Assembly (NCBI RefSeq): GCF_001425575.1
Contig: NZ_LMRD01000002.1
Location: forward strand, 76,191 to 140,190
DNA length: 64,000 nucleotides
Reading direction: 5' to 3'
Source of the DNA: Aurantimonas sp. Leaf443
GTDB lineage: Bacteria > Pseudomonadota > Alphaproteobacteria > Rhizobiales > Rhizobiaceae
The notes beneath the pieces were generated by a model. It had not been told where the DNA came from. It did no database searches and saw only the letters and a list, made by a program, of their open reading frames with translations. Each line of letters opens with the position of its first letter. Within the stretch, counting starts at the first letter, position 1. Shown here one piece after another: positions 9,224 through 18,690 of the stretch. Position numbers and translations under genes: made by a program.

Positions 9224-10434
9224 GCCGGCCGCGCCGCGATCCGAGGGCCGAGCGCAAGGCGCATGCCGTGCCCGCCGCCCGGCCGCGCTTCGACCTCGGC
9301 GCGACGCCGTCCGCCCCGCCGCCCCGCCCGCGCCGCGATCCGAGGCGCGCGCTCGCCGCCGCGACCGTCCGCGACACGCCGCGCCTTCGCCTCGACCGCA
9401 TGCAGGGCGAAAGCCGGCCCGTCGCAGAAGCCCTTGCCCGCCCGCTGCCGCGCCCCGAGGCGCCGGCGGTCCGCCGCGTCGAGGCGCCGGCCTTCCATGT
9501 CCTGGCGGTGCTGGACGCCCCGGACGGGCGGCTCTCGCGCCTCGACCGCCAGGTGCTCGCCGCCGCGCGCATCCTCGCCGATGCGCGCAAGGACGAGGCG
9601 GGCGCCGTCCTGGCGCTCGGCGCCCGTCCCGTCGAGGGCGCGGGCGCGGCGGGCGCCGACCGGCTGGCGCTCCTGCCGGCGCTCGGCGCGGACGACCCGG
9701 CGCTTGCTCTCGCCGCCCTTCGCGCCGTGGACGAGGCGCTCGCGCCGCGACACGTCCTCTTCGGCGAGACGGGCGTCGGCGGCGATCTCGCGCGGCGCCT
9801 CGCGGTCGCGCGGCGCGAACCCGTCATGACCGCGATCGAGCATTTCACCGCGCGCGCCGTCGCGAGGCCGACGAAGGGGCGCCGCGCCGAACGGGCCGGG
9901 CCGCCGCCGCGCCTGATGACGCTCGGCGAGGACCGCGTCGCGGACTATGCGGGCCTTCCTTGCGAGGCCCGCCCGCTCGACATGGAAGTTCCGGCGGTGC
10001 CCGCCGAGGCGGGCGTCTGGGACGTCGAGACGATCGTCGCCGATCCCGCGAGCCTCGGCCTGTCGGACAGCGACTTCGTCGTCTCGGCCGGCAACGGCGT
10101 GACGGATTTCGAGGGGTTTGGCGCGCTCGCTAGGGCGCTCGGCGCAACCCCCGGCGCGAGCCGCGTCGTCTGCGATGCCGGCCTGATGCCGCGCGAGGCG
10201 CAGGTCGGGGCCTCCGGCACGGTGCTCGCGGCCAATTGCTATCTCGCCCTCGGCATCGCCGGCGCGCCGCAGCATCTTCAGGGCATCGCCGGCTGCGAGC
10301 ATGTCGTGGCCGTCAACACCGATCTTCACGCCGCCATGGTGGAGCGGGCGGGGCTTGCCATCGTGCAGGATGCGCAGGCCGTGATCCCGGCGCTCCTGGC
10401 GCTCCTCGCGCAGCGGCGGGGGGGCCGTCCGTGA
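9220..10434 (+). CDS. etfA: Electron transfer flavoprotein alpha subunit (FixB family)
   Basis: ETF alpha subunit (404 residues) expected to pair with the next gene and accept electrons from the dimethylglycine or sarcosine demethylases. The FAD-binding C-terminal domain is clear: VVSAGNG, then GASRVVCDAGLMPREAQVG, and a final segment with GIAGAPQHLQGI and VVAVNTD. It is about 90 residues longer than typical bacterial ETF alpha. The first ~90 residues are rich in Arg, Pro and Ala and precede the core that begins at FHVLAVLD. The ATG overlaps the dgcB stop codon. Dedicated ETF pairs beside dgcAB are a known arrangement in betaine clusters. Confidence 0.87.
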   Translation: MSRPRRDPRAERKAHAVPAARPRFDLGATPSAPPPRPRRDPRRALAAATVRDTPRLRLDRMQGESRPVAEALARPLPRPEAPAVRRVEAPAFHVLAVLDAPDGRLSRLDRQVLAAARILADARKDEAGAVLALGARPVEGAGAAGADRLALLPALGADDPALALAALRAVDEALAPRHVLFGETGVGGDLARRLAVARREPVMTAIEHFTARAVARPTKGRRAERAGPPPRLMTLGEDRVADYAGLPCEARPLDMEVPAVPAEAGVWDVETIVADPASLGLSDSDFVVSAGNGVTDFEGFGALARALGATPGASRVVCDAGLMPREAQVGASGTVLAANCYLALGIAGAPQHLQGIAGCEHVVAVNTDLHAAMVERAGLAIVQDAQAVIPALLALLAQRRGGRP

Positions 10435-11186
10435 AGGTCGTCGTCCTCCTCTCCGCCGGCCTCCACCCCGTCAGCGGCCGGCCCGTTCTGCCGCGGATCG
10501 AGGCGCAGGCGATCGCGCTCGCGCAGGGGCTGGAAAGGGTCGGCGCCGAGGTCTGCGGCCTTCATGCCGGCCCCGAGGCGGGACTGCCGCGCGAGGCGCT
10601 CGGCCACGGACTCTCGCGCCTCGTCCATCGCGAGAGTCCGGCCGGCGCCGATCCCGTGCCCGCGCTCGCGGCGGCGCTGGCGGAGGCGGTGCCCGATCTC
10701 GTCCTTGCCGGGCGGCGCGGGGAGGGCGGCGAGGACACCGGCCTCGTGCCCTATCTCCTCGCCGAAACGCTCGGACTGCCCCTCGTCGCCGACCTCGTCG
10801 CTATCGAGGGTCTCGACGCCGCGCCGCCCGCGGCCCGGTTCGAACAGATCGTCTCCGGCACGACCCGCCGCCGCTTCACCCGCCGCCTGCCCGTTCTGGC
10901 GACGGTGCACCCGCGCGCCCCCGACCCGCTCCCCTTCGCCTTCGCCCGCATGCGGCGGGGCACGGTGGAACGGCTCGACGGCGCCGTCGCCGAGACGCAT
11001 CGCGACGGCTTCGAGGAACGCCCCTACCGGCCCCGCCCCAAGCTCATGCGCCGCGCCGGCCCCGGCGCCTCGGCGCCGTCCAGCGAGACGGTGATCGTCG
11101 ATCCGACGCCCGAAGAGGCCGCTCGCCTCATCCTCGACCATCTCGAACGCCTGGGCATCCGCCGGTTCGGCCCGGACGGGCGGTGA
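10431..11186 (+). CDS. etfB: Electron transfer flavoprotein beta subunit (FixA family)
   Basis: ETF beta subunit (251 residues), partner of the preceding EtfA. It begins MKVVVLLSAGLHPVSGR, and the middle holds the family region PDLVLAGRRGEGGEDTGLVPYLLAETLGLP near residues 82-112. Residues 140-160 contain the TRRRFTRRLPVLATV strand typical of FixA proteins. The GTG start overlaps the etfA stop as GTGA; the open frame extends upstream only as a shadow. This is the last gene of the plus-strand betaine demethylation run, which ends convergently with betA after 129 bases. Confidence 0.87.
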   Translation: MKVVVLLSAGLHPVSGRPVLPRIEAQAIALAQGLERVGAEVCGLHAGPEAGLPREALGHGLSRLVHRESPAGADPVPALAAALAEAVPDLVLAGRRGEGGEDTGLVPYLLAETLGLPLVADLVAIEGLDAAPPAARFEQIVSGTTRRRFTRRLPVLATVHPRAPDPLPFAFARMRRGTVERLDGAVAETHRDGFEERPYRPRPKLMRRAGPGASAPSSETVIVDPTPEEAARLILDHLERLGIRRFGPDGR

Positions 11187-11315
11187 GGGGCCGGCGCGGC
11201 CGGGCGACGTCTCAGCGCCGCCGCCGCGCGATCTCCACCGCCCTGCGACGTCGTCTCCCGGCGGGCGGAGACGGGTGAGCGTCGCCGTCCGTGTCCCGGC
11301 CCTCCCGGCCCCGGC
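11187..11315. other. Convergent intergenic spacer between etfB and betA
   Basis: GC-rich 129-base spacer between the 3' ends of etfB (plus) and betA (minus). I see no hairpin followed by a T-run on either strand and no conserved reading frame. Confidence 0.4.
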
Positions 11316-12980
11316 CTACCGGTCCGCCACCGCCCAGCGCGGGTTGATCCAGGGCTCCACGTTGGAGGCCGGCAGCGGGGGGCGGCCGAGGATGGCGTCG
11401 GCGGCCTTCTCGCCCACCATGATCGAGGGGGCGTTGAGGTTGCCGTTGGTGATGCGCGGGAAGATCGAACTGTCGACGACGCGCAGGGAATCGACGCCGA
11501 TGACGCGGCAGTGAGGATCGACGACGGCGCCGGGGTCGTCCGCCCGGCCCATGCGCGCCGTGCCGCAGGGATGGTAGGCGCTTTCGGCATGTTCGCGGAT
11601 GAAGTCGTCGATCGCCGCGTCGCTCGTCACGCCCGCGCCCGGCTGGATCTCCTTGCCGCGATAGGGGGCGAAGGCGTCCTGCGCGAAGATCTCGCGCGAG
11701 AGCCGCACGCAGCGGCGGAAGTCGATCCAGTCCTCCTCGTGGCTCATGTAGTTGAAGGCGATCTTCGGCGGGTCGTGCGGATCGGCGCTGCGCAGCGTCA
11801 CCGCGCCGCGCGAGGGCGAGCGCATCGGGCCGACATGGACCTGGAAGCCGTGGCCCTCGGCGGCGGCCTTGCCGTCGTAGCGCACGGCCATGGGCAGGAA
11901 GTGGAACTGGATGTCGGGATAGTCGACGCCGGCGCGCGAGCGCAGGAAGGCGGCGCTCTCGAACTGGTTGGACGTGCCGAGCCCGGTCTTGAAGAACAGC
12001 CACTGCGCCCCGGCGAAGGCCTTGCCGTAGAGGTTCCAGTGCTTGAACAGTGTGATGGGCAGCGTGCAGGCCTGCTGGATATAGACCTCGAGATGATCCT
12101 GGAGATTCTGCCCGACGCCCGGCCGGTCGGCGCGCACGGCGATGCCGTGGTCGGCGAGATGGGCGGCCGGCCCGATGCCCGACAGCATCAGGATCTTCGG
12201 CGAGTTGATCGAGGAGGCCGAGACGATCACCTCGCGGCGCGCCCGGACCACCTGCGTGCGGCCCCCGCGCGACAGTTCCACGCCGACGGCGCGGTTGCCC
12301 TCGAAGACGATGCGCTGGGCGAAGCCGTGGAGGAGGCGGACATTGTCGCGCCGGAGCGCGGGGCGCAGATAGGCGTTGGCGGTCGACCAGCGCCGGCCCC
12401 GCCAGACCGTCTGCTCCATCGGTCCGAAGCCCTCCTGCTTCTCGCCGTTATAGTCGGCGGTGAGTTCGAAACCCGCCTGCCGGCCGGCTTCCACGAAGGC
12501 GGAGAAGAGCGGGTTGTCGCGCTTGCCGCGCGTCACGTGCAGCGGGCCGTCCGTGCCGCGCCAGGCGGGATCGCCGCCATGGCCGCCGTCGTGCCAGTGC
12601 TCCATGCGCTTGAAATAGGGGAGGACGTCGGCAAAGCCCCAGCCGGTGGCGCCCGTCTCCGCCCAATGGTCGAAGTCGCGGGCATGGCCGCGCACATAGA
12701 CCATGCCGTTGATCGAGGAGGAGCCGCCGATCACCTTGCCGCGGGGCGTGGCGAGCCGCCGTCCGCCCAGATGCGGTTCGGCCTCCGAGACGAAGCCCCA
12801 GTCGTAGCGCTTCATGTTCATCGGGTAGGAGAGGGCGGCCGGCATCTGGATGAAGGGGCCCATGTCCGTGCCGCCGAATTCCAGGACGATGACCGAATGG
12901 CGCCCGTCCTCGCCGAGTCGCGCGGCGAGCGCCGAGCCGGCCGAGCCCGAGCCGATGATGACGAAGTCCGCTTCAGCCAT
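11316..12980 (-). CDS. betA: Choline dehydrogenase (GMC flavoprotein)
   Basis: FAD-dependent GMC oxidoreductase (554 residues) that oxidises choline to betaine aldehyde at the inner membrane. The N-terminus has the dinucleotide-binding motif GSGSAGS at residues 10-16. The GMC signature [18 protein letters not shown] lies near residues 80-97. The C-terminal active-site region has [11 protein letters not shown], and NGNLNAPS supplies Asn at the position where many GMC enzymes have a second His. Length is typical of BetA. It is the last gene of the minus-strand operon betI-betC-betB-betA, 18 bases after betB. Confidence 0.95.
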   Translation of the reverse strand: MAEADFVIIGSGSAGSALAARLGEDGRHSVIVLEFGGTDMGPFIQMPAALSYPMNMKRYDWGFVSEAEPHLGGRRLATPRGKVIGGSSSINGMVYVRGHARDFDHWAETGATGWGFADVLPYFKRMEHWHDGGHGGDPAWRGTDGPLHVTRGKRDNPLFSAFVEAGRQAGFELTADYNGEKQEGFGPMEQTVWRGRRWSTANAYLRPALRRDNVRLLHGFAQRIVFEGNRAVGVELSRGGRTQVVRARREVIVSASSINSPKILMLSGIGPAAHLADHGIAVRADRPGVGQNLQDHLEVYIQQACTLPITLFKHWNLYGKAFAGAQWLFFKTGLGTSNQFESAAFLRSRAGVDYPDIQFHFLPMAVRYDGKAAAEGHGFQVHVGPMRSPSRGAVTLRSADPHDPPKIAFNYMSHEEDWIDFRRCVRLSREIFAQDAFAPYRGKEIQPGAGVTSDAAIDDFIREHAESAYHPCGTARMGRADDPGAVVDPHCRVIGVDSLRVVDSSIFPRITNGNLNAPSIMVGEKAADAILGRPPLPASNVEPWINPRWAVADR

Positions 12981-12998
12981 GGGAGGGGGTCCGCTTCA

Positions 12999-14462
12999 TC
13001 AATAGGGGCTGTCGACGCCGCCGAGGCAGACGTGGATCGTCTTGGACTGCGAGTAGAAGTCCATCGCCGCGCGCCCGTTCTCGCGCCCGATGCCGGACCG
13101 CTTGACGCCGCCGAAGGGCGCCTCGACGGGCGTCAGGTTGTAGGCGTTGATCCAGCAGATGCCGGCCTGCAGCGCTTCGGCGACCCTGTGGGCGCGCGCG
13201 ATGTCGGCGGTGAAGACGCCCGCCGCCAGCCCGAAGGGCGTGGCGTTGGCGCGCGCCACCGCTTCCTCCTCGGTCTCGAAGGAGAGGACCGACATGACCG
13301 GCCCGAAGATCTCCTCGCGCGCGATGGTCATGTCGTCGGTCACGTCGGCGAAGACCGTCGGCTCGACGAAGGCGCCCTTCTCGTAGCCCTGCACCTTCGG
13401 CACGCCGCCGCCCGCGACGAGGCGCGCGCCCTCGCGCCGGCCCGCCTCCACGAAGCCGAGCACCTTCTCGCGATGGGCGAGGGAGACGAGAGGGCCCATC
13501 TGCGTGTCCGGGTCGAGCGGATCGCCGATGCGGATGGCGCGCGTGCGCTCGGTAAGCCGGCTCAGGAATCGATCCAGGAGGCCCGTCTGCACGAAGACGC
13601 GCGTGCCGTTGGAACAGATCTGGCCGGCCGAGTAGAAATTGCCGAGCATCGCTCCGCCGATCGCGGCCTCGATACTCGCGTCGTCGAAGACGAGGATCGG
13701 CGACTTGCCGCCGAGCTCCATCGTCACGTGCCGCATGCCGGCGGCGGCCGCCGAATAGACCTTGGCGCCGGTGGCGACCGAGCCGGTGAGCGAGACCTTG
13801 GCGGTGTCGGCATGGGTGGCGAGCGCGGCGCCGACATCGCCGAAACCCTGCACGACGTTGAAGAGCCCGTTCGGCGCGCCCGCCTCGATCAGGATCTCGG
13901 CAAGCTTCAGCGCGCCGAGCGGGGTCACCTCGGAGGGCTTGAAGACCATGGCATTGCCGCAGGCGAGCGCGGGCGCGGCCTTCCAGCAGGCGATCTGCGT
14001 CGGGTAGTTCCAGGCGCCGATGCCCACGCACACGCCGAGCGGCTCGCGCCGCGTATAGGCGAAGTCGCGCCCGAGCGGCACGCTCTCGCCCGCGATCGTG
14101 GCGGCGAGCGCGGCGAACCATTCCAGCGCGTCGGCCCCGGAGGCGGCGTCGGCGACGAGCGTCTCCTGGATGGGCTTGCCCGTGTCGAGCGTCTCCAGCT
14201 CCGACAGCGCCCGGTTTCGCTCGCGGACGATCTCGGCCGCCCGGCGCAGGACGCGGGCCCGCGCCGCCGGGGCGACGGCGGCCCATTCGCGCTGGGCGCG
14301 CACGGCCGATGCCATCGCCGCCTCGACGATGCCGGATGTGGCGGCATGGAGACGGGCGATCGTCTCGCCCGTCGCGGCGTGGACGCTCTCGAAGGGGCGG
14401 CCGGCCGCGTCCTCCACATAGGCGCCGTCGATGAAGTGGCTGGCGGTCGGCTGGGCTTGCAT
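12999..14462 (-). CDS. betB: Betaine aldehyde dehydrogenase
   Basis: NAD(P)-dependent aldehyde dehydrogenase (487 residues) that converts betaine aldehyde to glycine betaine. The catalytic glutamate is visible in MELGGKSP (E249) and the nucleophilic cysteine in GQICSNGTR (C283). The cofactor loop [10 protein letters not shown] is near residue 228. Length and the N-terminal HFIDGAYVE segment fit the BetB family. It lies between betC and betA in the bet operon, so the function is well supported by context. Confidence 0.95.
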   Translation of the reverse strand: MQAQPTASHFIDGAYVEDAAGRPFESVHAATGETIARLHAATSGIVEAAMASAVRAQREWAAVAPAARARVLRRAAEIVRERNRALSELETLDTGKPIQETLVADAASGADALEWFAALAATIAGESVPLGRDFAYTRREPLGVCVGIGAWNYPTQIACWKAAPALACGNAMVFKPSEVTPLGALKLAEILIEAGAPNGLFNVVQGFGDVGAALATHADTAKVSLTGSVATGAKVYSAAAAGMRHVTMELGGKSPILVFDDASIEAAIGGAMLGNFYSAGQICSNGTRVFVQTGLLDRFLSRLTERTRAIRIGDPLDPDTQMGPLVSLAHREKVLGFVEAGRREGARLVAGGGVPKVQGYEKGAFVEPTVFADVTDDMTIAREEIFGPVMSVLSFETEEEAVARANATPFGLAAGVFTADIARAHRVAEALQAGICWINAYNLTPVEAPFGGVKRSGIGRENGRAAMDFYSQSKTIHVCLGGVDSPY

Positions 14463-14503
14463 GGGGGTCTTCCAGTTGGCGGTGTCGATGTCGCTCGAAG
14501 GGC

Positions 14504-16021
14504 TCAGTCGCCGCGCGGCCAGCGCTGCGAGGCTTCCAGGACGTTGAGATCCATGTGGTTGCGCATGTACCGCTCGGAGGCCTTCTTCAGCGGCTGGAAG
14601 TCCCAGGGGTAGTAGGAGCCGTTACGCAGCGCCGCGTAGACGACGTGCCGGCGCGCCTGGCTCTCGCGCACCTCCGCGTCGAAGGCCGCCATGTCCCAGT
14701 GGCGGCGCACGAGGGCGGCCATCACGGCCGCGGTCTCGCGATGGGCGGGGTCGGCGGCGAGGTTCGTCAGCTCGTGCGGATCGGCCTCCATGTCGAAGAG
14801 CTGCGGCGGGTCGATCTCGCAATGGTTGTATTTCCAGCGTCCGTCGCGGATGGAGACGAGGGGCGCCTGAGAGGCCTCGGCGGCATATTCCATGCGCACC
14901 GGCGCGCGCCGCGCCGCGCCCTGGCTCAGGGGGCGCAGCGTCTCGCCGTCCGTCCAGGGCGCGACCTCGCCGAGGTCGATGCCGGCGAGATCGGCGAGCG
15001 TCGGCGTCACGTCCATGGTGGAGACGGGCGTGTCGATCCGGCCCGGCGCCATGCCGGGGGCGGCGATCATCAGGGGCACGCGGGCCGAGCCGTCGTAGAA
15101 GTTCATCTTGAACCAGAGCCCGCGCTCGCCGAGCATGTCGCCGTGGTCGGAGAGGAAGACGACGATCGTGTCCTCGACCTGGCCGGTGCCTTCCAGCGCC
15201 GTCATCACCTGGCCGATCTTGTCGTCGCAATAGGAGATGTTGGCGAAATAGGCCCGGCGCGAGTCTCGCACGTGCCGCTCGGTAATGTCGAAGCTGCGCC
15301 AGTCGTTGGCATCGAAGATGCGGCGCGAATGGCTGTCCTGCGCCTCGTAGGGGATCGGCCCGATGGCGGGGTCGAGATGGGCGCAGTCCTCGTAGAGGTC
15401 CCAGTATTTGCGGCGCGCGACATAGGGGTCGTGCGGATGGGTGAAGGAGACCGTCATCATCCAGGGGCGGTCGTCGCCGCGCCGCCCGAGATCGTAGATC
15501 TTGCGCGTCGCCTCGTAGGCGACCTCGTCGTCATATTCGAGCTGGTTGGTGATCTCGGCGATGCCCGCCCCCGTCACCGAACCCATGTTGTGGTACCACC
15601 AGTCGATGCGCTCGCCCGGCCGGCGATAGTCCGGCGTCCAGCCGAAATCGGCGGGGTAGACGTCGGTCGTCAGGCGCTCCTCGAATCCGTGCAGCTGGTC
15701 GGGGCCGACGAAATGCATCTTGCCGCACAGGGTCGTCTGGTAGCCGGCGCGCCGCAGGTGATGGGCGTAGGTCGGGATGTCGGAGGCGAACTCGGCGGCG
15801 TTGTCGTAGACACGGGTGCGCCGCGGCAGCTGGCCGGACATGAAGCTCGCCCGGCCGGGCGCGCAGAGCGGGGAGGCGGTGTAGGCGTTGGCGAAGCGCG
15901 TCGAGCGGGCCGCGAGGCGCTTGAGGGTCGGCGCGTGGAGGAAGTCGGCCGGCCCGTCGGGAAAGAGCGATCCCGTGAGCTGGTCGACCATGAAGATCAG
16001 GATGTTCGGCCGGGCGGTCAT
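14504..16021 (-). CDS. betC: Choline-sulfatase
   Basis: Type I sulfatase (505 residues) that hydrolyses choline-O-sulfate to choline and sulfate. The formylglycine motif C-x-P-x-R appears as CAPGR with C53 as the residue to be converted. Metal-binding residues are expected in the N-terminal MVDQ segment and in [16 protein letters not shown] near residue 300. The C-terminus ends with the choline-sulfatase type tail [21 protein letters not shown] chose the ATG that overlaps the betI stop as ATGA; an in-frame codon 8 residues upstream lies inside betI. Its presence in a bet operon is typical of rhizobia. Confidence 0.94.
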   Translation of the reverse strand: MTARPNILIFMVDQLTGSLFPDGPADFLHAPTLKRLAARSTRFANAYTASPLCAPGRASFMSGQLPRRTRVYDNAAEFASDIPTYAHHLRRAGYQTTLCGKMHFVGPDQLHGFEERLTTDVYPADFGWTPDYRRPGERIDWWYHNMGSVTGAGIAEITNQLEYDDEVAYEATRKIYDLGRRGDDRPWMMTVSFTHPHDPYVARRKYWDLYEDCAHLDPAIGPIPYEAQDSHSRRIFDANDWRSFDITERHVRDSRRAYFANISYCDDKIGQVMTALEGTGQVEDTIVVFLSDHGDMLGERGLWFKMNFYDGSARVPLMIAAPGMAPGRIDTPVSTMDVTPTLADLAGIDLGEVAPWTDGETLRPLSQGAARRAPVRMEYAAEASQAPLVSIRDGRWKYNHCEIDPPQLFDMEADPHELTNLAADPAHRETAAVMAALVRRHWDMAAFDAEVRESQARRHVVYAALRNGSYYPWDFQPLKKASERYMRNHMDLNVLEASQRWPRGD

Positions 16022-16608
16022 GCCGTCTTCTCCGTGGCGAGGCAAAGGTCGAGATAGCCGGTGACGAGGGCGGCGGCGGCCGGCCCGTCGAGCGGGCCGT
16101 GCGCGAGGGCGGTGCGGATGTAGAAGCCGTCGATCATCGCCCCGATGCCGAGCGCGATCCGCCCGGCGGCGGCGCGGGGCACCAGGGTCACAAGTTCGTG
16201 AACGAGATTGGAATGCAGCCTCCGGGCGTAGATGGTGAGAAGCCGACGGGCCTCGGGAGACTGTTGCGCTTGCACGTAGAAGGCCAGCCAGGCGGCGACG
16301 ACGGAGGGATCGAACTGCGTCGTCTCGAAACAGGCCTCGACGATGGCCGACAGCCGGTCGCGCGGGTTTTCGGCGGCCCGCAGACGCACGCGCACCGCCG
16401 TGCCGAAATCCTCCAGGATGCGCTGCATTCCGGCGAGGAGGATCTGATCCTTGGACCCGAAATAGTGGTGGGCGAGCGCGGCCGACACGCCGGCGCGGCG
16501 CGCGATGCTGCCGACCGTGACGTCGAGCGAGCCCGCGGCGCCGATCTCGGCGATGGCGGCGCGGATCAGGGCGTCGCGTCGCAGCGGCTCCATCCCCACC
16601 TTCGGCAT
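16018..16608 (-). CDS. betI: TetR-family repressor of the bet operon
   Basis: Choline-sensing TetR-type repressor (196 residues). The N-terminal DNA-binding domain has the helix-turn-helix around VGSIARRAGVSAALAHHYFGSKDQ (split here by its two helices, residues ~27-50). The remaining ~140 residues form the ligand-binding dimer domain and contain AWLAFYVQAQQSP near residue 100. It is the first gene of the minus-strand bet operon and sits divergent from choX. The start ATG is preceded by a strong AAAGGGGGA ribosome-binding sequence. It likely controls both directions through the palindrome in the intergenic region. Confidence 0.93.
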   Translation of the reverse strand: MPKVGMEPLRRDALIRAAIAEIGAAGSLDVTVGSIARRAGVSAALAHHYFGSKDQILLAGMQRILEDFGTAVRVRLRAAENPRDRLSAIVEACFETTQFDPSVVAAWLAFYVQAQQSPEARRLLTIYARRLHSNLVHELVTLVPRAAAGRIALGIGAMIDGFYIRTALAHGPLDGPAAAALVTGYLDLCLATEKTA

Positions 16609-16735
16609 GCGTCCCCCTTTTGTGTAATCATTGGGCAGTGCAGCATGCTGCCCCTGTTTACATCAGCTCTAACATGACCCTTAATTGAGGGATCAATCAA
16701 CCACGTCGCAAGACGGAAATCACGAGAGGCACGAC
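16609..16735. promoter_or_regulatory. Divergent betI/choX control region with BetI-like palindrome
   Basis: The 127-base gap separates divergent betI and choX and is locally AT-richer. At 16681-16700 there is an inverted repeat TTAATTGA-GGGA-TCAATCAA with one mismatch between 8-base arms and a 4-base spacer. This resembles BetI operators as I recall them (TTGATTGA-type half-sites). A possible choX promoter is TTTACA at 16657-16662 with a TTAATT at 16681, so the palindrome would cover the -10. A second perfect palindrome, GCAGCATGCTGC, lies at 16640-16651. Operator function is inferred. Confidence 0.6.
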
Positions 16736-17677
16736 ATGACGAAGACATACGGTTCGCTTTTTGCCCTGACCGTCCTGGCCTCCACCGCTCTTGCCGGCGT
16801 CTCGCGGGCCGAGGAGGCAGCGGCGTGCAGGACGGTGTCCTTCTCGGATGTCGGCTGGACGGACATCACCACGACCACCGCCACCGCCAAGCACATCCTC
16901 GAAGGGCTCGGCTACGAGACCGACACCAAGATCCTCTCGGTGCCCGTCACCTTCGCCTCCCTGAAGAACAACGATATCGACGTCTTCCTCGGCAACTGGA
17001 TGCCGGCGCAGAAGGGGGCGATCCAGCCCTATCTCGACAAGGGCGAGATCGACGTCGTCTCGACCAATCTCGAAGGCACCAAATACACGCTCGCCGTGCC
17101 GAAATACGCCTATGACGAGGGCCTGAAGTCCTACGACGACATCGCCAAGTTCAAGGACCAGCTCGGCTCGAAGATCTACGGCATCGAGCCCGGCAACGAG
17201 GGCAACGGCTACCTCGTCTCCCTGACCAAGGAGAACAAGCACGATCTGAAGGGCTTCGACGTCGTCGAGAGCTCCGAGCAGGGCATGCTCGCCCAGGTCA
17301 GCCGCGCCTACAAGAAGAAGGAGCCCATCGTCTTCCTCGGCTGGACGCCCCATCCGATGAACGCCAATTTCGACCTTATGTACCTGCCCGGCGGCGAGGA
17401 CTTCTTCGGCGGCGAAGGCATCGTCCAGACAGTGACGCGCAAGGGCTATGCCAGCGAGTGCCCGAACGTCGGCAAGCTCCTGCAGAACATGAAGTTCTCC
17501 CTGCCGATGGAAAACCAGATCATGGTCGAGATCACCGACCAGAAGAAGGACCCGGCCGAGGCCACGCAGGCCTGGCTGAAAGCCAATCCCGCCGAGTGGG
17601 CCGGCTGGCTGGACGGCGTGACGACCGTGGACGGCAAGCCCGGCCTCGAGGCCGTGAAGGCGTCCATGGGCCTCTGA
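16736..17677 (+). CDS. choX: Choline ABC transporter periplasmic binding protein
   Basis: Substrate-binding protein (313 residues) of the OpuAC/ProX type for high-affinity choline uptake. The first ~26 residues form a Sec signal peptide ending near VSRAEE. Mature sequence contains VSFSDVGWTDITTTTATAKH and the aromatic-rich stretch IVFLGWTPHPMNANFD, typical of ChoX ligand-binding regions. I chose the ATG at 16736, preceded by CGAGAGGC; an upstream in-frame codon at 16685 would place 17 charged residues before the signal peptide. It is the first gene of choXWV and is followed by a stable stem-loop. Confidence 0.93.
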   Translation: MTKTYGSLFALTVLASTALAGVSRAEEAAACRTVSFSDVGWTDITTTTATAKHILEGLGYETDTKILSVPVTFASLKNNDIDVFLGNWMPAQKGAIQPYLDKGEIDVVSTNLEGTKYTLAVPKYAYDEGLKSYDDIAKFKDQLGSKIYGIEPGNEGNGYLVSLTKENKHDLKGFDVVESSEQGMLAQVSRAYKKKEPIVFLGWTPHPMNANFDLMYLPGGEDFFGGEGIVQTVTRKGYASECPNVGKLLQNMKFSLPMENQIMVEITDQKKDPAEATQAWLKANPAEWAGWLDGVTTVDGKPGLEAVKASMGL

Positions 17678-17692
17678 CCCCTTCCCTGCGGG

Positions 17693-17724
17693 CCGGCGCT
17701 TTCGGGCCCCTCGCGGGGCGCCGG
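17693..17724 (+). other. Stem-loop in the choX-choW spacer
   Basis: CCGGCGC at 17693-17699 pairs with GCGCCGG at 17718-17724, and an inner CCCC-TCGC-GGG helix lies at 17707-17717. No T-run follows, so a classical terminator is unlikely. A hairpin after a binding-protein gene can protect or limit transcripts and raise binding-protein output relative to the membrane components; that role is inferred here. Confidence 0.45.
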
Positions 17725-17850
17725 ACCGTCCGATCCTGCGGAAGGATGGAGCGCCCCTCGCGCGTCCCGCCGGACGCCCGGCGCTCGAGCGCATCGCAGC
17801 CCCGGCCGCCGCGGCCGGGGACGTCTTGACGAGGGCAGGGGGCGCGACGC

Positions 17851-18690
17851 TTGGATTGGTTGACGGACTACAAGATCCCCGTCGGGGCGGTGGCCGAGGA
17901 CGTGTTCGACTGGCTGCAGACCCATGGCGGCTGGTTCTTCGACGGGCTCGCCGCGGGGATGGAATGGCTGATCGACGGCCTCCTCTTCCTGTTGCAGGCG
18001 CCCCCGCCGCTCCTCGTCGTCGCCCTCGCCACGGCGCTCGCCTGGTGGGTGCACAGGAGCCTGTCGATCACGCTCCTCGTGCTCCTCGGCTTCCTGTTCA
18101 TCCTCAACCAGGGCTACTGGGAGCAGACGATCCAGAGTCTGACGCTCGTCATCTCCGCCTGCCTCGTCTGCATGGCGGTCGGCGTGCCAATCGGCATCGC
18201 CTCGGCCCACCACCCGAACTTCTATCGCGGCCTGCAGCCGGTGCTCGACCTGATGCAGACGCTGCCGACCTTCGTCTATCTCATCCCGGCCATCGTCTTC
18301 TTCGGCATCGGCATGGTGCCGGGCCTCCTCGCCACGGTCATCTTCGTCCTGCCCGCGCCGATCCGGCTCACCCATCTGGGCGTCTCCTCGGTGCCGCGCT
18401 CGCTCCTGGAGGCGGCCGACGCCTTCGGCGCCACGGGCTGGCAGAAGCTGGTGAAGGTGGAACTGCCGCACGCGCTGCCGCAGATCATGGCCGGGCTGAA
18501 CCAGACGATCATGCTGGCGCTCTCCATGGTGGTCATCGCCGCCCTCGTCGGCGCCAACGGCCTCGGCGTGCCCGTGATGCGCGCGCTCGGCCAGGTCAAC
18601 ACGGCGCTCGGCTTCGAGAGCGGCTTCATCATCGTCGTCGTCGCGATCATGCTCGACCGGGTTCTCAGGATCAAAGGGGCGCGCTCGTGA
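17851..18690 (+). CDS. choW: Choline ABC transporter permease
   Basis: Membrane permease (279 residues) of the OpuAB/ProW family. Several hydrophobic helices are evident, including the segment around PPPLLVVALATALAWWVH and the second half after residue 100. The permease coupling loop is recognisable near residue 188 in LLEAADAFGATGWQKLVKVELP. Translation appears to begin at a TTG at 17851 (MDWLTDYKIPVG), since no closer ATG fits the conserved N-terminus. A GA-rich GAGGGCAGGGGG precedes it. It overlaps choV by GTGA. Confidence 0.9.
   Translation: MDWLTDYKIPVGAVAEDVFDWLQTHGGWFFDGLAAGMEWLIDGLLFLLQAPPPLLVVALATALAWWVHRSLSITLLVLLGFLFILNQGYWEQTIQSLTLVISACLVCMAVGVPIGIASAHHPNFYRGLQPVLDLMQTLPTFVYLIPAIVFFGIGMVPGLLATVIFVLPAPIRLTHLGVSSVPRSLLEAADAFGATGWQKLVKVELPHALPQIMAGLNQTIMLALSMVVIAALVGANGLGVPVMRALGQVNTALGFESGFIIVVVAIMLDRVLRIKGARS

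Noticed and set aside
11511..14612. Open plus-strand frame of over 1000 codons
   Set aside because: It lies opposite betA and betB, both with intact active sites, and its translation is a low-complexity Arg/Gly/Ala/Asp mix produced by GC-rich third positions.
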